DNA from: Myxococcales bacterium
Lineage (GTDB): Bacteria; Myxococcota_A; Polyangia; Polyangiales; Polyangiaceae
Direction of reading: 5' to 3'
Assembly: GCA_947473045.1 (NCBI GenBank)
Contig: CANJCO010000002.1
Span: 1 to 64,000, forward strand
Length of the DNA stretch: 64,000 nt
The stretch's first letter is position 1; every line of letters begins with the position of its first letter. The notes below the pieces were generated by a model. That model was not told the DNA's origin. It saw only the letters and a program-made list of their open reading frames with translations, and made no database searches. The position numbers were made by a program, and so were the translations under genes. Positions 60,825 to 64,000 of the stretch are shown one piece after another.

Positions 60825-62432
60825 ATGAGTGAAATCGACTTCGAGCCCACCGTTCCCCCTGATGTCGCCGACGGCGATGCGTCCGCCCTGCTCAGCGAGC
60901 GTCAAATTCGAGTTGCTGGCGAGCTCCCCGCCGAACCGCTCGACCCGCTCATCGGAAGGGTGCTCGACGGGCGCTACCAGGTCGAAGCGGTGCTCGGACA
61001 GGGCGGCATGGGCGTCGTCTACCGGGGGCGGCACAAGGTCATCGACAAAAAAGTCGCGATCAAGGTGCTGCGCGGCGAAATGGCCCGCGACCACGAGGTC
61101 ACCGAGCGGTTTCTCCAGGAGGCCAAGGCGGCCTCGTCGATCGGCAATCAGCACATCATCGACATCTCCGATTTCGGCGCTTTGCCCGATGGCGCGACCT
61201 ATTTCGTGATGGAATTCCTCGACGGCAAGAGCCTCTCTGCGCTCCACGAGGAGGTGAAGCCGCTGCCCGTCCCGCGCATCGTGGCGATCGCCAAGCAGAT
61301 CGCGCAGGGCCTTTCGGCCGCGCACGCCGCCGGCATCGTGCACCGCGACCTGAAGCCCGACAACATCATGTTGGTCGCGCGCGGCGGCTCGAAAGACTTC
61401 GTGAAGATCCTCGATTTCGGCATCGCGAAGGTCGGCAGCGGTCAGACCAACCGCCTCACGCGCGCGGGCTCCATCTTTGGTACGCCGCACTACATGTCCC
61501 CCGAGCAGGCGGCGGGTGCAGCGGTCAATCACGCGACCGACATCTACTCGCTCGGCATTATTCTCTACGAGCTGGCCGCCGGGAAGGTGCCTTTCGACGC
61601 CGAAAACTTCATGGGCATTTTGACGATGCACATGTACAAGGCGCCGCCGCCAATGCGGGCGCTGGTGCCGCAACCCGACGTGCCGCCCGGCCTCGACGCG
61701 ATCGTCCTCAAGTGCCTGTCGAAGAAGCCCGAGTCGCGCTACGCGTCGATGGACGAGCTCGTCGCTGACCTCGAAAAGTTCGAAGCGGGCGGCATGCCCG
61801 ATGCCGTAAACGAGATGATGGCCCGCTCGGGCGGCTTCAACGTGCCGGCGGACTACTTCCGCTCCAGCATGCCGCCGCCGGTTCCGGGCTCCCCGCGCCG
61901 GGGCTCGCGACGGTGGCCCCTGTACGCGGGGCTCGCGGGCGTCGGCGCAGCCGTGCTCATCGTTGTTGGCATTTTTGCGAGCAGCGCAAGCGTCGGGGCG
62001 CAGTCTCAGCCGAACAACGCGCCGACCGCCGCGACGGTCGCCGCTCCGGTGAAGGCGCCCGATGTGGCTCCCCCGGTAGCGTCTTCGTCGGCGGCTCCGC
62101 GCAGCGCAGTCCCGGTGTCGATCGAGCCGCCGGACGCCGTGGCCACAGTCGATGGCGCCCCGCAAAAGACCAACCCGTTCGTGCTTCAGATCCCGGCGGG
62201 CGAGTCGGCGCAGGTCGTCGTGGCGCGGGCCGGATACGCTACGCAAACCGTCACGGTGTTGGCCAGTGAGCCGTCGCGCATTGTGCGGCTCGTAGCGCAG
62301 CCTGCTGCGTCGGGGGTCGCTGTAAAACCTCTCGCGACCGGCGCGCCTTCCGCCACCGTGACGCGCCCGCCGCCGACTGGCACAAAGCCGTCAGGCGGGT
62401 CGCTCTCGCTCGAAAAAGACCCCTGGAAATAG
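60825..62432 (+). CDS. Ser/Thr protein kinase with TM and C-terminal PEGA-like domain
   Basis: 'GQGGMGVVYRGRHKVIDKKVAIKVL', 'IVHRDLKPDNIMLV', 'DFGIAK', 'GTPHYMSPEQ'; 'PVSIEPPDAVATVDGAPQKTNPFVLQIPAGESAQVVVARAGY'. Confidence 0.93.
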   Translation: MSEIDFEPTVPPDVADGDASALLSERQIRVAGELPAEPLDPLIGRVLDGRYQVEAVLGQGGMGVVYRGRHKVIDKKVAIKVLRGEMARDHEVTERFLQEAKAASSIGNQHIIDISDFGALPDGATYFVMEFLDGKSLSALHEEVKPLPVPRIVAIAKQIAQGLSAAHAAGIVHRDLKPDNIMLVARGGSKDFVKILDFGIAKVGSGQTNRLTRAGSIFGTPHYMSPEQAAGAAVNHATDIYSLGIILYELAAGKVPFDAENFMGILTMHMYKAPPPMRALVPQPDVPPGLDAIVLKCLSKKPESRYASMDELVADLEKFEAGGMPDAVNEMMARSGGFNVPADYFRSSMPPPVPGSPRRGSRRWPLYAGLAGVGAAVLIVVGIFASSASVGAQSQPNNAPTAATVAAPVKAPDVAPPVASSSAAPRSAVPVSIEPPDAVATVDGAPQKTNPFVLQIPAGESAQVVVARAGYATQTVTVLASEPSRIVRLVAQPAASGVAVKPLATGAPSATVTRPPPTGTKPSGGSLSLEKDPWK

Positions 62433-64000
62433 CTACGGAACCAGCGTGAACGCGCTGCCGCTGAACGCGTAGCGCGCCCGCGCGACGCCACCCCAGGGCA
62501 GCAAGAGCGGCTCGATGGTGCCCTCGCCGGGCTTGTCCTGCGCCCACGGGTAGCTCTTGTCGGTCCACCCGGTGGCGCGTCCGGGGCGGGCGTCGACTTC
62601 GAAGCGCTTGCCGTCCGCCGACGGCACGAACTGCACGAGCCCCTGTACGCGCCGCGGGCCCTGCGCGCGCCCGGTCTCGATCGAAAACACGCGCGAGAGG
62701 GCGTCGGATCGCAATTGATAGACGAACAGGACGTCCATCTCGACGACGCCCCGACCCGCGGCGGGTACGTGCCGCACGCCGCGCACGACGAGCTCTGCGG
62801 CGCCGTCGCCAGTGAGGTCGCGGGCGGTCACTTCGAGCACGTCGGCTCCGTCGGAAAACTGGGCGAGCGTCACAAAAGAATACGCATTTCCGCCCTTGAA
62901 TCCGGGACCGAAAACCACGAGGTCGCGACCGAACAGCGCCACGCGTTCGGCTCTGGCGTCGCCGCCGAGATCGACCTCGAGGTCAACCTTGGGCTTCGCG
63001 TCTGAAGCGACCCCGTGGTCAGCCCGGTAGCGATCGAGCAGGGCCTTGCTGAGCTCGCTGCTGGCGCGAACGACAGGGGTTTTTGGCTCCTGAAGCGGCG
63101 CGGGCGCGGTCGCAGGCCCCGGCGAAGGCTTTTGGGCGACCTCGCGCGCTTTGACGAACCTGCGGCCGTCGAACCGGTAGACCTGCGATTCAATCGCGCC
63201 CCACGGCAGCAACACCGGCTCGACGTCGGCGTTCGTCGGCTCTGCGTAGCTGGCAGCATCCCAGTTTTTCGCAGGCTCGTAGCGGATCTCGATTTCGCGG
63301 CCCGTGATTCGCGCAGTGTTGACGAGCTTCTTCTCGCCGCCTGTGACCGCGAGCTCGTGCGAGAACGTGGTGGTTGGCTCGTCGCCGAAGAAGCTCCACA
63401 CCTCAAGGATCTCGCGGTCGGCGCCCATCGAAAAGCGCCGCCGAAGCAGCAAGTCGTCGCGGCTGCGGCCTGTGATGTCCCTCGCGTCGAGGCGGATCAG
63501 ATCGCCGCTGAGATCGCGGTAAAAGAACTCGCGTCCGTGCCGGTAAGACGACCCGGTGATCGTCAGCGTGTGATCGTAGACCGAAATGCGCTCTTTCATG
63601 CCGTCGCCGTTGATGTCGGCGTAGACGTCGATCGAAGGCGTCGTCGCGAGCATGCCCCGCTGGGCGAGCAAATTTTCGATGAGCGACTGCTCCGCCTCGT
63701 TCGGCAGCGCCGCGAGCTCTCCGGGGTGCTGCGCGTCGCCGGCCGAAGTCGCGACGACCGACTTGACCTTCGAAGAACCTTGCGCGTCGTAGTAGCGGGC
63801 AGCACCACGCATGCCCACGCGGGTCGTCCGGGCCTCCGGTATCGCGGCCCACGGCACCTGCGCCTCGAACGCGTAGCCTTTGTCGGAGGGCGCTTCGACG
63901 ATCTTTGCGCCGGGCACGTCGCGGCCGCGCTGCGGTCCGCTCGCGTAACGCACGCGGCCCTCGGTTTCGCCGGGTTTTCCCGCAAAAAAGGCGATCTCGA
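62433..64000 (-). CDS. CBM9/DOMON-like protein, 5' end outside window
   Basis: Reading frame stays open from 63953 to the window edge (EIAFFAGKPGETEGRVRYASG...); 'YAFEAQVPWAAIPEA' CBM9-like, then 'VYADINGDGMKERISVYD' integrin-like segments. Confidence 0.65.
   Translation of the reverse strand, partial: EIAFFAGKPGETEGRVRYASGPQRGRDVPGAKIVEAPSDKGYAFEAQVPWAAIPEARTTRVGMRGAARYYDAQGSSKVKSVVATSAGDAQHPGELAALPNEAEQSLIENLLAQRGMLATTPSIDVYADINGDGMKERISVYDHTLTITGSSYRHGREFFYRDLSGDLIRLDARDITGRSRDDLLLRRRFSMGADREILEVWSFFGDEPTTTFSHELAVTGGEKKLVNTARITGREIEIRYEPAKNWDAASYAEPTNADVEPVLLPWGAIESQVYRFDGRRFVKAREVAQKPSPGPATAPAPLQEPKTPVVRASSELSKALLDRYRADHGVASDAKPKVDLEVDLGGDARAERVALFGRDLVVFGPGFKGGNAYSFVTLAQFSDGADVLEVTARDLTGDGAAELVVRGVRHVPAAGRGVVEMDVLFVYQLRSDALSRVFSIETGRAQGPRRVQGLVQFVPSADGKRFEVDARPGRATGWTDKSYPWAQDKPGEGTIEPLLLPWGGVARARYAFSGSAFTLVP

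Overview
A GC-rich chromosomal window, most likely from a Myxococcota (Polyangia-like) genome. The lineage is inferred from a MYXO-CTERM-like tail, PEGA/STPK proteins, many DAxxDA-rich lipoproteins and an AgmX/PglI-type protein. Most of it is ordinary housekeeping and envelope genes: hisS, tRNA-His, GH57, dapA-dapB, rsmD, truA, an htrA-like protease, secA, murA, short-form hisG, a comM-like gene, recA, a minor-pilin/pilY1 operon, a lolC/E-like permease and two Ser/Thr kinases. No CRISPR array, rRNA or intact mobile element was seen. The most interesting signals are: (1) tRNA-His(GTG) lacking G-1 and carrying A73, next to a HisRS of the alphaproteobacterial type; (2) a dispersed, multi-hairpin, MITE/REP-like intergenic repeat with TA/CTAG termini whose ends supply or abut stop codons, including that of recA; (3) a kinase-ATPase-TPR protein with a degenerate cyclase-like domain; (4) a highly divergent RNase HII-like protein; (5) a secreted protein ending in two tandem knottin-like Cys modules; and (6) a two-RRM Gly-rich RNA-binding protein. 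All calls come from reading the sequence and supplied ORFs; no database search was run.
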